A stretch of 64,000 bases of DNA from Ceriagrion tenellum. Its lineage: Eukaryota; Arthropoda; Insecta; Odonata; Coenagrionidae. This document shows, piece after piece, positions 34,495 to 46,495 of this stretch; within the stretch, counting starts at the first letter, position 1; each line of letters opens with the position of its first letter. The DNA lies in NCBI GenBank assembly GCA_963169105.1, contig OY720641.1:7021258-7085257 (forward strand), written 5' to 3'. Made by a program: the position numbers and the translations under genes. The notes beneath the pieces are model-generated. The model was not told the origin of the DNA. It saw only the letters and a list, made by a program, of their open reading frames with translations, and made no database searches.

Positions 34495-36039
34495 CATTCA
34501 CGCCCTCTCTGCCTCAAGTTCGGACGGTGCGCGATCACATTCATAGCTTTATACAGTTTTCTTCGAAATCAATGAGTTAGTTCTGTACTCGACATGTCAC
34601 CCTCATTATTGCACAGAATCCGACAAAAAATCTGGTGAGATGTTGCTTCCCGAGTGCGAGGTGAAAAAATGAGTCAACATAGAAACGTCAGAGACATGAT
34701 GCGTACATTTAATTCATTACTGATCAGTTAAGTCACAGAAAACAAATCTTTTTTGTCACCAGTATCACCATATTTACTCTAAATACATAAAATTTTTGCT
34801 GACTAAAACTGCCCTCAAGGTAGGAAGGAGAGATTATAGGATTCGACTGCTTCAAATCGTTATCGTAATCACGGAGTACATAGCTAATTAAAAGAAAATG
34901 AGAGCGCTCAATTAAAGCAGTTGAAGCTAACGGAGAAGAGCACAAGTCAGAAAACTGGAGCCACAATGAAGGGAACAGAGCGCATATGAAAACAGTTTGG
35001 TATCCTGCCTGATGCTACACTCTGCCGGTACATTATGGCCCCGGAGAAATGTTTAGCAATAAGTTAACAAATTCGTTTAAGCAGCACACTTGGAAAAGGC
35101 ATACTATTCACCAATATTCAATAAAAACTTTATATTGACAATGCTTAACGTCTACACCGTAAATCAAAGCAAAAAAAAATCATGGGTTCAATTTTAATCA
35201 CGTTTGACATTTTCTTTCTGTTCAAGCTCACAATAACTATACTCCCCATATGTTTTATTGTTAGCGCTAGCTGGCTCGAAGGGTCTGAATTGAATTCAAA
35301 GCCTCTGCTTTGTTGAGTTTAAAAGTAAGTAGCGCACGGTATTAAATGAACCCCCCATAGTAACTGTCTAAAAGTAATCAACAATTAGCATGGTACAGTA
35401 ACACTTATGTATTCATTAAAAAACTGTTTATCCGACCTATTAAGAATTCAGCTAGCACCAATTCAGCTCATTGAAAACGAATTTCACAGGCCAGGACAGG
35501 GATATTTAATAACTTTTTCCAGATGTAAGACACTGAATATACTCAGTATTTGTCTTTCAAGGAGATACTCCGAGCTCTCAAGGCAACGACGATGAGGTGA
35601 ACGTATACTGAGAGAGTGAGAGACTCCCTGAAGCACGACCACGAACAATTTTCAGCGTAATGCACCTTGATCCATGACCAAGTTCCAACTATTCTCGCGA
35701 CACGCTCCACTTGTGATATCTATAGAAAGCCCGAGCTTTATGATCGTGACTTCCTCGCGACGAAGTTAGTTAGTAGTGAAGCTCCATAAGGGCGCTGAAT
35801 ATCATCCCAGAAATATCGAGGGAATGAACTAAAACGCAACTCTCTGCAATATCTCTCTCCATAATTTACATAACACAAAATCCCTAATCAAAAATGTCCT
35901 CAGTAAAATAAAATTATAAAAAGGGGGTTTAATTCATTGGTGATAAAAATGTACGTATTCAAACAGCCATTTCTGGAGGTTTTCAATAGTGTATCATCAA
36001 AATTTACACATCTCCCTCCGAGTCGACTCAAGCTCGTGT

Positions 36040-36316
36040 GGTTTGGGGTGTAAGACCACGGACAATGTAAAGGTGTAAAGGATAGGTTTATGGGAGGAAA
36101 GATGGTGAAGTTTATTTTGGGAGTGTTTCGACCGGAGCTCAGTGTTTGTCATGGTTTCATATTTCGCGCGTAGAGGAATAATGTTTATAAAATTCTGTTC
36201 AGCAGTGCTGCTGTCCTATTCATCGCTCCTGTTGGACCTGGAGATGTAGAGTGATGCCAAAATGATATTCTCTCTGCCGCTCTGAAACATACCTGCTCTG
36301 GATATATCAAGCAATT
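36040..36316 (-). mobile_element. CR1/L2-like LINE 3' end, more diverged
   Basis: This is on the minus strand, as shown by blocks that match the copies at 3.9 and 53.7 kb in order: AATGTAAAGGTGTAAAGG, GGAGCTCAG, GACCTGGAGATGTAG, ATGATATTCTCTCTGCCGCT and CTGAAACATACCTGCTCTG. It is clearly more diverged than the other copies and has no readable RT. The terminal GTAGAT repeat is lost. Confidence 0.6.
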
Positions 36317-37059
36317 TTAGCTTCCTCGCAATTTTTCAGATATTTTATAAGATAAATCATAAGAATTCCTACATCCTATGCGAAAAAGTATTAGCATTAA
36401 AATAGGAATAGAATTTTTCTCAGAGAGAAATATATTTTTGTGAAAGGCAATAATTTGACGCTGATCCTTGAATATTCGGTAAATGGAGGATTCTAAGATT
36501 TTACCACATTTAATTTTTTTTATTATATAATGTCAACAATTTTCAGCGTCCTTTACAGCGTCCTTTACAGAGTCACAGGAGCTTTTACTTGAATGTAAGA
36601 AACGCAGTAATACTGCGCCACAAAATATGCTAGGGGAAGATAGGATTTTAAAATCTTTCACCTATCTATCATATTCATTCCTGTAGAGATTGTATTTAGC
36701 ATGCGCACGGTGGCAAAAACTTTAGCCCTGAAACGGTAATTTTTGAATCTTTGGTACTATCCATTTACTCTGAAAATGGACAATGACTATTAGAGGGCGT
36801 TTAAAACTGATTGTAGATTAGCTGCTGAGATATTTCTTCTGCAGATCCCACTTTCCTCTCCTCGCTAAAACGCTGGAGCTCTTCTCCATTAGGCGTTATC
36901 GGTTCAGAGCGTTTTACCAGCGTCGCATTTTTTTTCTCTTATCATGATCGGCCATCTCTCTGTCTCCCTATATTTTCCTCTCTGTTTTATCGCCGGGTTT
37001 TGATCGATGGACAATATTTGACTGCAGACTATCCGCTTCAGCGAATGGGGAGTGGCCGA
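36317..37059. other. AT-rich spacer
   Basis: There is no gene. A 15-base word (CAGCGTCCTTTACAG) is present in two overlapping tandem copies at about 36546-36571. Confidence 0.45.
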
Positions 37060-37560
37060 CCAAAAAATTAGTACACAGTGGCATTAAACAGATGCCACGC
37101 ACTGATACACCACGAGGTGGAGGAAAAAAATGCCATAACAAGAGGGTTTTGGAACTGGAAAGAGAAAGTGTTCAGCAGAAGAAACAGATAATTAGCCCAG
37201 TTATCGCTTTTCCGCTTAATGAGGTCCTTTTTTTCTCGAAAGAGGGAGAGGCTAGTATCTATCGCGTTAATCGGGGACGTGGTGTTTTTCAAATTGTTCC
37301 TTCTCACCCGAGTGGCTCAAATGAGAGGGAGACCTTGTAATGAGAGAAAGTAGGAGCAAGAGGTTGGGGTGGGCAGCGCGACGTAGGGGGGAACTGCTGG
37401 TGATAATCATAAAAGGATTTAACGACGAAAAAGTCCTCTTACCGCCCCAAATAGGTGTACTAATTAGCGATTGGAGAGAACGAGGTGTTGGAGGGGCCGG
37501 AGATCGACTGAATAACACACTTCAAACGCGGTCAGCTTTCACTGCCACGAACTAAGTCGA
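37060..37560. other. GC-richer islet with unassigned frames
   Basis: The + strand has an ATG-started frame of 82 codons (37092-37340), beginning MPRTDTPRGGGKK and rich in charged residues, and an overlapping one to 37555. Neither is recognised. A polypurine bias on the + strand explains part of the openness. Confidence 0.25.
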
Positions 37561-39739
37561 TATTAAATTTATTTATTTATTTTTTTATGTATTTTGGCAC
37601 CAATTTGAAGGGCTATCCGTTGGCCTGGGAAAGATTTTCTTCATCTTTCTCAAGGAGTTTTGTCACGCAGGAGATAGAACAGAGGCCGAGCTTAATTAAA
37701 CGATAAAGAAAAGGAGAGGTGGGAGGAATAACACAGCCCTCAGATGTGGATGTGACACAATGAGCAGGTGATGGTGAAAACAAAAATAGAAAAATACCAA
37801 TGGCGAAAGAGATAAGCAAAATCATCAAGCGATGCGACTGACAAACAACCACGCCGCTAATGATGATGAAGGAATATAATTATAAGGACTACCTATATCA
37901 TTAGCGATAGCTTTCCTCATTTTGCTGCTTTAGCTATTTATCTTCGGCGAATATTTTCAAAAGCAACAGAACACGATGACTTGACATGCCATAGGCGTCT
38001 TTGAAACCGCGGCAATGAAGAGGTCTTTAAGTTTGCTTCTATTACTTATCATTAATTGATATTTACGGCATGAATTAATCAATTTATTTGAACAGAGCAC
38101 AGAGAAATTGCATACATAAATTGCTTTTTCCACATTTTAATGTCCAAACATAGTTTTCAGAAGGTAATGGAATGATACTTCATGTTAAAACCAAGATGAA
38201 AATAAAATTACAGTTTATGTCGAAACATTACTTTGATGTCGTTGCGTTACGCTATAATTTATCGATAAAAATATATTATTCTTACACATTTTATCCAGAA
38301 AACTACTTTTTATGGACTACAGAACTATACTGGGTCTGTCAAGGAATCAGATGAAGATAGGTATTAATATAAGATATATATAGTTCTTTGCGAAACTACA
38401 GAGTTTAAAGTACAGAGGAAAAGTAATGTGGGCGAATTCTTTGTCCAAAATGGTAATTTTTGGTATGATGTGCACATAGACGCGTATCCTGAGGCAAGAT
38501 ATATATAAAGAGGGAAATTTCAACTTGAGAACACTAAATGCACTGAAATTTACGCAGGTAAGGTCTATATTAACGGATAACTTGACATCTCAAAATAATT
38601 TATGAGCAGCATTACTATCATTTTCTCGTAACAATTCATATCTGACCAAGGAAAAAAACGATTTTGTCGACTAATTTCATACTTCAGCATCAAGAAAAAT
38701 TTGCTCATCCTATTAAAATTTAATCGAACATTATATTTCACAGAAATTGCTAATGCTTAAGATAAGGTATTCACCTGAGGCTTTTCGATCACTAATGGAG
38801 AAATTGAAGGTATTTAGTCATAAGAGTGGATTTTTGTGGGAAATAACATAATCGAAAATCATCCAACATAAGCAATGGAACGCGAACTGCTTAGGCTATT
38901 TGCGTAGGAAACCTTAGGCGCGACAATGAGGAGAGAGTAAAAAACTAAGCGACTCTGTAGGCTTGATACGGTCAAGAAATATCTGAAAACATTGGTGCTA
39001 AGACAAAGAAGCTGGACTCTTTGCATTTTTCTCAGGATCTCAAGACCTGCTTGATATACAAAGAGGAAAATGTCAAAGTACAAAACTACAAAATCTTAAA
39101 ACAAATATCTTATCCCGTGACCCTTGTACGTTTAAACGGCAATTCCGAATAATAACCGGAATAGGTTTTGGGGAGATTTTATTTCTGAGCTGTCACACAT
39201 TCTCTTCTGAGCCGCAGCTTTTCAACCTAATTAGTTTGGCAGAAAATCGTACGAAGGAACTTCAAAGACAAAGCTATCACTGTGAATGGGTACTTAACAT
39301 TCACTTGAGCAAATAATAAGAATGACCGATAGAGTACATGGTAATGGCAGTAACTTGGCGAAATTTCATTGTAATGAAACAATGAATTACTTCGTTTTCC
39401 ACGTAAGGATTCATTAAGTTCTTACGACTCGAATGTGTTTTACGTAAATTTACGCCATGAGTTTCACCATATCTATATACTTGATGATGTCGCGCAGCGA
39501 TGAAATCCGGGTTGTAAGAACGTACTAAATCTCTCGTGGAAAACTAAGTAATTCAGAATTTAATTAAGAATCTCCAATACATTATAAACATGCAGGCATA
39601 TCGATCATGACCTATTTTTTTTACCAAAAAACCATCCCCGAAATGGGAGCGAAGAAAACTGGAAACCATATCCATGTAATTCTCATTCACTGCTCTGGTA
39701 ACAGGGAGTGAAAACTGAAACAGATCACGTGTGTTTGCA
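37561..39739. other. AT-rich spacer, no feature seen
   Basis: There is no gene or clear repeat. Confidence 0.45.
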
Positions 39740-40467
39740 CAAAGGTAAGAAAAAAATATGCGTCAGAAAAGCATTTTCCTAGGTCCTCCAAAAAACTGTA
39801 CCGGCAAAAGGAGACCTTGGGCAGGATTGCGAGGAAGCAGGACGCGAGAGGAAAGCTTGAGAGGAAAAAAGAGTTCTCGCATGGGACGAAAAGAGTTGCT
39901 CGGACTTGAAGAGAGGACTTGGCGCAGAACTGAGATGGGTTGGATGGACCCAACAAACTAGAAGGGTGAGGGAGGGAAAAGGAAAAAGGGACGAGAGATG
40001 AAGGGAAATGGAAGAGGGAAGGGAATAAAGGGAGCGTGGGTGGATGCGTAAAGGGAGAAGAGGTGGGGGAGAGTGGAAAGAGAGTTACCCTTCCTAATTA
40101 AGCAACTTCTTCCGCCGTCTTAATTTACGGGGTAAGGCAAAGGGATGTAGGGATATGTTGCTGTGGATGGCGGGGGGGGGGCGAGCGGTGGAAGGTAGGG
40201 GTTTTTTGGGGGGGGAGGTGTGATTGGGGGGTTCCTAGTTTGGGAGGGGTGTGAGGAGGACAGACACCAAGGGATTGAGTGCGTATGAGATTTTTTTCGG
40301 GGAGGGGGCGAGGTCGGGGGTGGGGATGCGGTCTAGATGAGGGAGTGGTGTGAGGGGAGAGGAAGGTAGCGAGGGGAAGGGAAGGACGTCGTCGCGTCGC
40401 TGTATAGTCACGTAAAGGCTTCCGTCGTCCTCAGCTCCGTCGGTTACTCTCCGGAGCCACCGGGATT
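39740..40467 (+). other. Purine/G-rich islet
   Basis: The + strand is strongly purine-rich. At 40171-40255 there are G runs of ten, eight and six bases separated by short spacers, plus further G3-G4 runs, which could fold as G-quadruplexes. Composition becomes CpG-richer from about 40380. This lies directly upstream of the candidate first exon. Confidence 0.5.
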
Positions 40468-40500
40468 ATGAAGGCAAAGTGGAGGGACTTGGTGGAGAGC
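40468..40500 (+). CDS. Candidate first coding exon (11 codons) with splice donor
   Basis: An ATG at 40468 opens the short frame MKAKWRDLVES. Its last codon is followed directly by GTAAGTAC, a near-perfect 5' splice donor. The ATG has A at -3. Upstream are CpG-rich sequence, initiator-like TCAGCTCC and TCGGTTACTC words, and the G-rich tract: the look of a TATA-less promoter and 5' UTR. I do not recognise the N-terminus and find no following exon in the window, so a large first intron would be needed. It could equally be chance, since short ATG-to-donor frames are common. Confidence 0.25.
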
Positions 40501-41816
40501 GTAAGTACTATCTTTTCGCACACCTACCGTCGGGAAGAGGAAAATACAATCCTCTTTTTCTTTTCTCCCGCCTCCACCCACGGCAGTTATTTTTTTCAAG
40601 GCTTATGTAATAATTATTATTTATTTCCCAGCCAGCCATCTTCCCTTTCCCATCCAACTCACCGTGCACAACCTTCCCTTACGATTGTCGTGTGCGGCGC
40701 CAGAGCTTCCTTCTCTTCAGGCGAGCACGCACGACACACTTTGAGCCTCAGCATCCGCAGCCAGATCGTCAATTTTTTTTGAGCTCGCCCAAAGCCATCA
40801 TACTCTACTCTTCTCTCGTGCGGCGGTGTTGCTGGGAGGCGAATTTCCTTCGATTCAGAAAAAAAGACCACGGTAGAGAGAGGCGAGAAGCGGTGTATTC
40901 ACCTGAGCAAGTAATTGTTTCCTTATTATATTTTTAAAGAGACCGCCGACTCACACTCCTATTCAAAGAGAATCCAGAAAAATAACTCGTCACAGAGGGA
41001 ACTGTGGCTATCAAAATCATAGCATACATTAATTTTTTTTGGGAATAGAATATGTTAACAATAAGAAGCTCAGCGAGAAATGGCTAGTAATAACTGAGCT
41101 CCTCGGTCAGGGTAAGATAACTGTGTAAATATTACTACATAAGATAAACAGTAGAGTATATCATGACGTAGATTAGGTTTTTGATGGAGTGATGCAGAAA
41201 AAAATGAATTTAAGTTAGGAATTCGTCCAAGATTAGTGCCGGTGGGATATAACAAATCAGTCATAGTTCTATAATATACCTACTCTATTAGGTAGGAGTG
41301 ATAACTCTGCTAATTAGTGGATAATTAATAAAAAATATTATAAGAGGCCAAGAACAGGATCCAAGTTATAGACATCAATGCACTGGAAGCAAACAAGCAA
41401 CGCACAAGACATTTGCTCAAAGAGATGAAATTTTAACGACCAAAATAAAAAGAACTCATTCGGCAATTTACAATTCTGAATTTGAAACAAGTTGCTCTGA
41501 AATGGCAATTTTTATACCGCTAATTGCTGTCAAAATTGTTCCCAGCCGTGGAAATGGCAGAAAAACCGAATGTCAAGGCGAGTTAAAATTCACAATATGA
41601 TTGCGTGGAGTGAATTTTCAGCGGAAAATACGTCGGAATAAATATTCGTAGCTGTTGTTTTCTTAACTCCAGGCAATCGCTCGTACTGGACAACGTCCCG
41701 CGTGTCAGGGGCAAAAAAGCCGCTCATCGAATTATATATTCCTAAAGGCAAACGTTGCACAAGTAATTTTAAAAATGGCACTTTATGAATTCCCCCAGCT
41801 ATAATCTCCCGAGGCT
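40501..41816. other. GC-richer to 40900, then AT-rich spacer
   Basis: The GC-richer character continues to about 40900, with overlapping frames of up to 104 codons, none recognised. After that the DNA is AT-rich without a feature I can name. Confidence 0.4.
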
Positions 41817-42071
41817 TTAGCTCACTGCCTTTAATGCCGCGTCATCCAATAACGATGCCAGTAATAAACCAAGCGTCTCACCTTCAGGGAGCAATTCCTT
41901 AACTACACAACCTGGAGACGTGAGTACACAGTTTACCTTAGGAGGAGGAATATCTTCATTGCTTCCGCATGATTTATTTTTTTCATAAACACACTCAAGG
42001 TAAATTTCCTCCGAGTAAAACCATGAATCACCACGAAACGAGGTACCAGCCCTCCCCAGGCGAAACGCCAT
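41817..42071 (-). CDS. Unassigned ORF, possible exon
   Basis: This is an ATG-started minus-strand frame of 84 codons with a balanced, protein-like composition (begins MAFRLGRAGTSFRGDSWF). I recognise no family. Within it, CTGAAGGTGAGAC (about 41882-41894 on +) reads as a good splice donor on the minus strand. That would end an exon after residue 63, at VVKELLPE. A second minus frame overlaps it (41933-42130). Chance remains the simplest explanation. Confidence 0.15.
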   Translation of the reverse strand: MAFRLGRAGTSFRGDSWFYSEEIYLECVYEKNKSCGSNEDIPPPKVNCVLTSPGCVVKELLPEGETLGLLLASLLDDAALKAVS

Positions 42072-42804
42072 TTAAGCCCCTCATGCACTTGTACAAATTC
42101 TCTGCGGTTTTCCATGAATAATGCAGTCATAAAGTAATTCGACCTCTAGATTCAATGGGGATTTTACATGCTCCACATTAATTTGGCAGCGAAAAACATC
42201 TCTAAGAAAACTTAGTGGCATAAGCCGCCTAATTTACTTTAAACTATGTTCGTGATGAATTATTAAGGAATAAATAACATTCATAAGTTTGAGTAAATTA
42301 AAATAGTTAGCGCTGTTTACACCTTTTGACGTTCAAGATGGAAAAAATATGGAAGCTTACTTTAAAAGGTGCCCATTTTCCACCATATACGACTTTATAA
42401 AAAGTATTACAGAGGAAAACTTTCTCATTTCCAGCATCTCAAGAATAAACAAAGTGAAGTCAATAGAAACTATGATATATCTCCATACTTAACACCAAGA
42501 AAAAAATCAATCAGGAAACAGAGGCACGCACATTCATTCTGTCTCCTAGACAGCAGCTCTATTTCTCGAAAATATGTCAGAATGGCCCACAACGCTTTTG
42601 ACAAATATTCAAACCAAGAAACTAGCCTAAGCAAATAATTCTGGAAATACTACCAAACGCTCCTGAGCCATCAAAATAAAGAGCATTCATTTAATTGAGC
42701 ACTATAGTAATATTATCAAGACCTAGTAAATTAAATTTAGCAGAAGATTATCCTCTACATCTTCGCCGGAATATTATGATACATGGTGATCCTATTGAAA
42801 AGTA
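42072..42804. other. AT-rich spacer
   Basis: There is no supported feature. A + strand frame of 89 codons at 42369-42638 has no recognisable motif. Confidence 0.45.
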
Positions 42805-44131
42805 GAGGGTCGTTCCGAAAGTAATGCCTCCTATTTTTGTGTGGTGACTTTGGATGTCCGCGCCAGATTTCGTTGGTATGGTGCTAATGCTTGAACCTTC
42901 CTCTATCATTTGCAAGTCGTTCCGATGTTCTGCGGTAGTTGGCTCCAGCAGAGGAGTGTTCCAAAATGGAGTCTGATATGGACGCGCGTATAAAACAGCG
43001 ATGTGTGATTGAAATCCTCACTGCTGAAGAAATTGCGCCGATTTAAATCCATCGACGCTTGCTAAAGGGGTATGGAGACGATACAATAGACGTGAGCAAT
43101 GTGAGACGATGGGTAAGGCATTTTCAAGGTGGTGAAAAGGGTGTGCATGACAAGCCACGGCCCGGTCGACCCTGCACAGCTGTCATCCCTCGCAATGAAG
43201 ATCGTCTTGATCAACTCATCCGTGCTGATCGGCGGATAACGACCAGAGAATTGTGTGCAAACCTGAATGTCGGCTCTAATGCCTTGGAAACAATGTTGGA
43301 ACATCTTGGTCATCGCAAAGTCTGTGCGAGATGGGTCCCGCGGATGCTTACAGAAGAAGAAAAAACTCATTGGAAGGAAATTTGTCGGGACCTGCTGAAC
43401 CAATGTGAAGCTGAAGGTGACAGTTTTCTGAATAGCATCGTCACTGGAGATGAGACGTGGTGTCACCACTACGAGCCGGAATCCAAAAGACAGTCCATGG
43501 AATGGCGACATTCGAATTCTCCGTCAAAGAAGGAATTCAAGACAGCCGTCTGCAGGCAAAGTGATGTCCACAGTCTTCTGGGATAGCCAGGGTGTGGTTC
43601 TTTTGGATGTACTGGGTCCTGGAGCAACTGTCAATTCAGCACGCTACAAGACGACACTGACTAAGCTGAAAGCCCGAATTTCCAGGGTAAGGCCAGAGAA
43701 GAAGACCAACTTTCTCCTGCAACATGATAACGCCAGGCCCCACACCAGTTTTGCGACTACGCAACTCATTGCAGAATTTGGCTGTACTGTCTTACCACAT
43801 CCACCGTACAGTCCCGATTTAGTGCCTTCAGACTTCCATCTCTTTGGGCCTCTAAAAGATGGACTACGTGGCGAACATTTTTAAGACTCGGATGCTGTTG
43901 TCAAAGCTGTAAGGAAGTGGTTAGCCTCAGCTGGTTCCGATTTTTACCAGCGCGGCATGCAGGCTCTGATTCATCGTTGGCAAAAGTGCATAACAAATGG
44001 TGGTGACTATGTGGAAAAATGACAGTCTGTAGCCGAAATATTTCCCTATATAGCTGTGCTGTTGTGATTTATGTATCTCCTGTAGTTTCCATGAATAAAA
44101 ATAGGAGGCATTACTTTCGGAACGACCCTCG
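42805..44131 (+). mobile_element. mariner DNA transposon, full length but dead
   Basis: This 1.33-kb element has inverted terminal repeats of about 34 bases (outermost GAGGGTCGTTCCGAAAGTAA, ending CTATTTTT). It is flanked by TA at 42803-42804 and 44132-44133, the mariner target duplication. The right end has one extra base before the TA. It carries one transposase, listed separately, on the + strand. Both ends and the whole coding length are present, but the transposase is broken, so it cannot move itself. The intact ends could in principle still be recognised by a related enzyme. Confidence 0.95.
42966..44022 (+). pseudogene. mariner transposase, broken
   Basis: The transposase cuts and rejoins the element at TA sites. 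An ATG at 42966 in the context CAAAATGG starts a frame of about 352 codons, the usual mariner length. Visible blocks are an N-terminal helix-turn-helix region, WVPRMLTEEEK, VTGDETWCHHYEPESK (first Asp), LLQHDNARPHT (second Asp) and PYSPDLVPSDFHLFGPL (third). The last two Asp are 34 residues apart, as in the D,D34D type. Breaks are a TAA at 43044, a net +1 shift near 43510-43560 and a TAA at 43882. The tail GGDYVEK ends at a TGA at 44020. All three catalytic Asp codons survive. The subfamily is not assigned. Confidence 0.93.
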
Positions 44132-44133
44132 TA

Positions 44134-45399
44134 CAACTGTTGAGCAATTTGAACTGGAATATCAACTTTATGATGCTCGACCAAAATCCGTGTACGATGT
44201 ATAGACAGTGCATGAACATAGTCTGCCGTGGAGCGGCAATTCCCAGCGAGATCTTATATCAAATATTTAATTAAGTCTCCATCCACCATTTGGACTCAAA
44301 GCAACGATCACATGAAAAACAAAATTCGAGATCAATGAGTGAAATAGTCCAGTTTCGAAACTGTATTAGGACAAATCGATACCCTATTATATTGGTATTT
44401 AGTGAAATACACCTACTTTCATCCATTTAAGCACAATAATATTACATTATTGCGAAAATAATATCTTATCAATTTACGTTCATGATGATTATTATAGAGT
44501 GCACCATTGAATCATTACATTTATTTTTATATGAATAGCGCAATTTTTTTAGATATTACATTCTAGAAAAGAATTTATTTTAAACATTAATGTCGAAATT
44601 TTTGCGTCTGATGTATTAGTAAGCCTTTTACTGAGAATACTAAGAGATAACGCGATAATACCTCTATTTTAGCTGCATGAATGCAAAGAATCCTTATTAA
44701 TAATACCTAAACACAATGACACTCGTGTGAACTGGAACTTTAAATGTGTAATCACATAAGATAAAGATAATTCAATGAGCTTACTGATGTACAAAGCAAC
44801 ATCAGAAAACATGCCAAGCTGAGGCTTTACATTTTTTATGAACGGGCCCTTATGAAATGAAATTAATTTAAATGAACGCATATCCATTTTAAACCAAAAG
44901 AGAGTACGTCATTCTCAATAGACACAATAAATATTTTTAAATTTAGGTTTATGGTGAGTATTCAGAAGAAGAACAAGAGAAGAATGGTGGAACGTACTCG
45001 TAGGTAAAGAAATAAATACCAGAAGTGGATAGGGCTCTTCATATGTGAAATAATTGATGGATTTTCTCCGACTCTTAATAAAACCAAATCTTGAGCGGTA
45101 TACTAATTTAATAATAATAATATTGGTATATACATGCACAGCATATTAAGATTCCGACATTTGCCCAAAGAAAATCATTCCATCAGTTCGATTGTGTTTT
45201 TAACCAATATTTGTAACCACGGAATGACGTTAATATGAATAACGGAGTACGAACAGGAGGTCGGAATGTGGAATCCACAGCAGTCATAACAACGACCGAA
45301 CGAAACGGTTTCCAATCAAAGGACGCCACTCATCGATGCATCGGTATTGGAAATTTACTCACGGGATTGAAAGAAATTCGATAAACCTGGGAAAATTGC
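44134..45399. other. AT-rich spacer, no feature seen
   Basis: There is no gene or repeat I can name. Confidence 0.45.
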
Positions 45400-45840
45400 C
45401 TTTTACCTCCTCACAACGTGTGAGGATTTATGAAAGTGACGATTGATGAATTCAAAACAGAATCCGGGGGATCGGGGATGGGAGAAAAAAAACCAAGAGG
45501 AGAACGCGTGAACATCATGGGACGAGGAAGCTATCGAAACTCTCCTTCATTCTTTCTTTTTTTTCGTGTGGCGGTTTCAAGCGGCGTGCGGTTACAATGG
45601 AAATGGCTTCCCGAAGCGGAGTCGCCAAACGCGGTGTGATCGTCGTGTGGTTTTGACTTCTCGCACACAGTTCACCCCTCGCGGCTACGAGCGAGACGAT
45701 CAAGCGACGGGTCGTAAAATTGAGGACGACTGGTGGCGGACAGCTTTTCGGTGTCGAATTTGCTGGGAAAAAAGGGATTGAAGAGTATGAAGGAGAGAGA
45801 GAAAGAAAGAGCGGAGAGTACCGTTGACTCGTTCACACCA
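45400..45840. other. CpG-richer islet
   Basis: CpG-dense sequence lies at about 45570-45760, with short overlapping frames on both strands (60-71 codons), none recognised. It ends in a GA-rich tract (GGAGAGAGAGAAAGAAAGAG, about 45792-45811) that would suit GAGA-type factors. It may be promoter-like; no TATA box or exon is seen. Confidence 0.35.
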
Positions 45841-45881
45841 ACATTATTCTAGTTCGAATGAAAAAGAGTCGTTCTGTGGTA

Positions 45882-45883
<2 letters not shown>

Positions 45884-45977
<94 letters not shown>
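45884..45977. repeat. (TA)n microsatellite, 94 bp
   Basis: This is pure alternating TA for about 94 bases, the longest simple repeat in the window. Confidence 0.97.
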
Positions 45978-45978
<1 letters not shown>

Positions 45979-46010
45979 TACCCATTCACTAAAGTCTTTC
46001 TAATATCCAT

Positions 46011-46130
46011 CTGTATGTCAACCTGCATGTTTATATGCATGTCTACCATCATGTCTGCCGGCATTTTTGTCTGCATGTATACCTTCATGTCCGCTTGCAT
46101 GTCTATCTACATGCCTGTTTCAATGTAGGT
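46011..46130 (+). repeat. 12-bp minisatellite, ten units
   Basis: Ten consecutive 12-base units are variants of CTGCATGTCTAC (for example at 46023, 46071 and 46095). Because 12 is a multiple of three, an ATG frame across it (46035-46217) encodes alternating HV/CL-type residues. That is a by-product of the repeat, not a gene. Confidence 0.85.
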
Positions 46131-46134
46131 CTTT

Positions 46135-46495
46135 CATTTACATCTATATACTACCCTGCGAGCCACTGTGTGTTAGATCCGTGTAAAGATGCAAGATTTT
46201 GGGAGGTGAAATGGTGACGGGTATTATGGCAGTGTATTTAGTGGAGCTCAGTTTCTATTGTGGTCGCTTATTGTCCGCGGAAAGAACGAGTTTTTGTACC
46301 TATCTGTTCGGCAATATATCTCTTCTTTTTCGCACCTGTAAGACCTATAAATGTAGTGAGGCGTCATGATAATATTGTAACACCAGCTCTGAATTTCTCG
46401 GGCAACCGAAGCCTAGCGTGTAGCCTCCGAGTCTCTAGGGGCTCCCACCTTAATCCCTCTATAAGTTGTGCGACACTATACCTTAGCTTGTAGCA
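46135..46495 (-). mobile_element. CR1/L2-like LINE 3' end
   Basis: This is a minus-strand copy of the family at 3.83 and 53.56 kb. Shared blocks include CTACCCTGCGAGCCACTG, GAAATGGTGACGGGTATTAT, AAAGAACGAGTTTTTGTACC, GTAGTGAGGCGTCATGATAA and AGTCTCTAGGGGCTCCCACC. A deletion removes about 25 bases in the TATCGCTCTGAAA region. Only the last part of the RT frame (WEPLETR) remains. The 3' tip abuts the 12-bp minisatellite. Confidence 0.8.

Larger units (their letters stand above)
33721..36039. other. Mostly AT-rich spacer
   Basis: There is no gene. Its one notable part is the GC-rich patch at 34430-34530, which carries an NRF-1-like and a CTCF-like motif. Confidence 0.45.

Noticed and set aside
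43062..43511. 149-codon minus-strand ORF
   Set aside because: It is antisense to the mariner transposase, a shadow of the real frame.
46035..46217. 60-codon ORF with alternating HV residues
   Set aside because: The pattern comes from the 12-bp minisatellite, which keeps any frame open.
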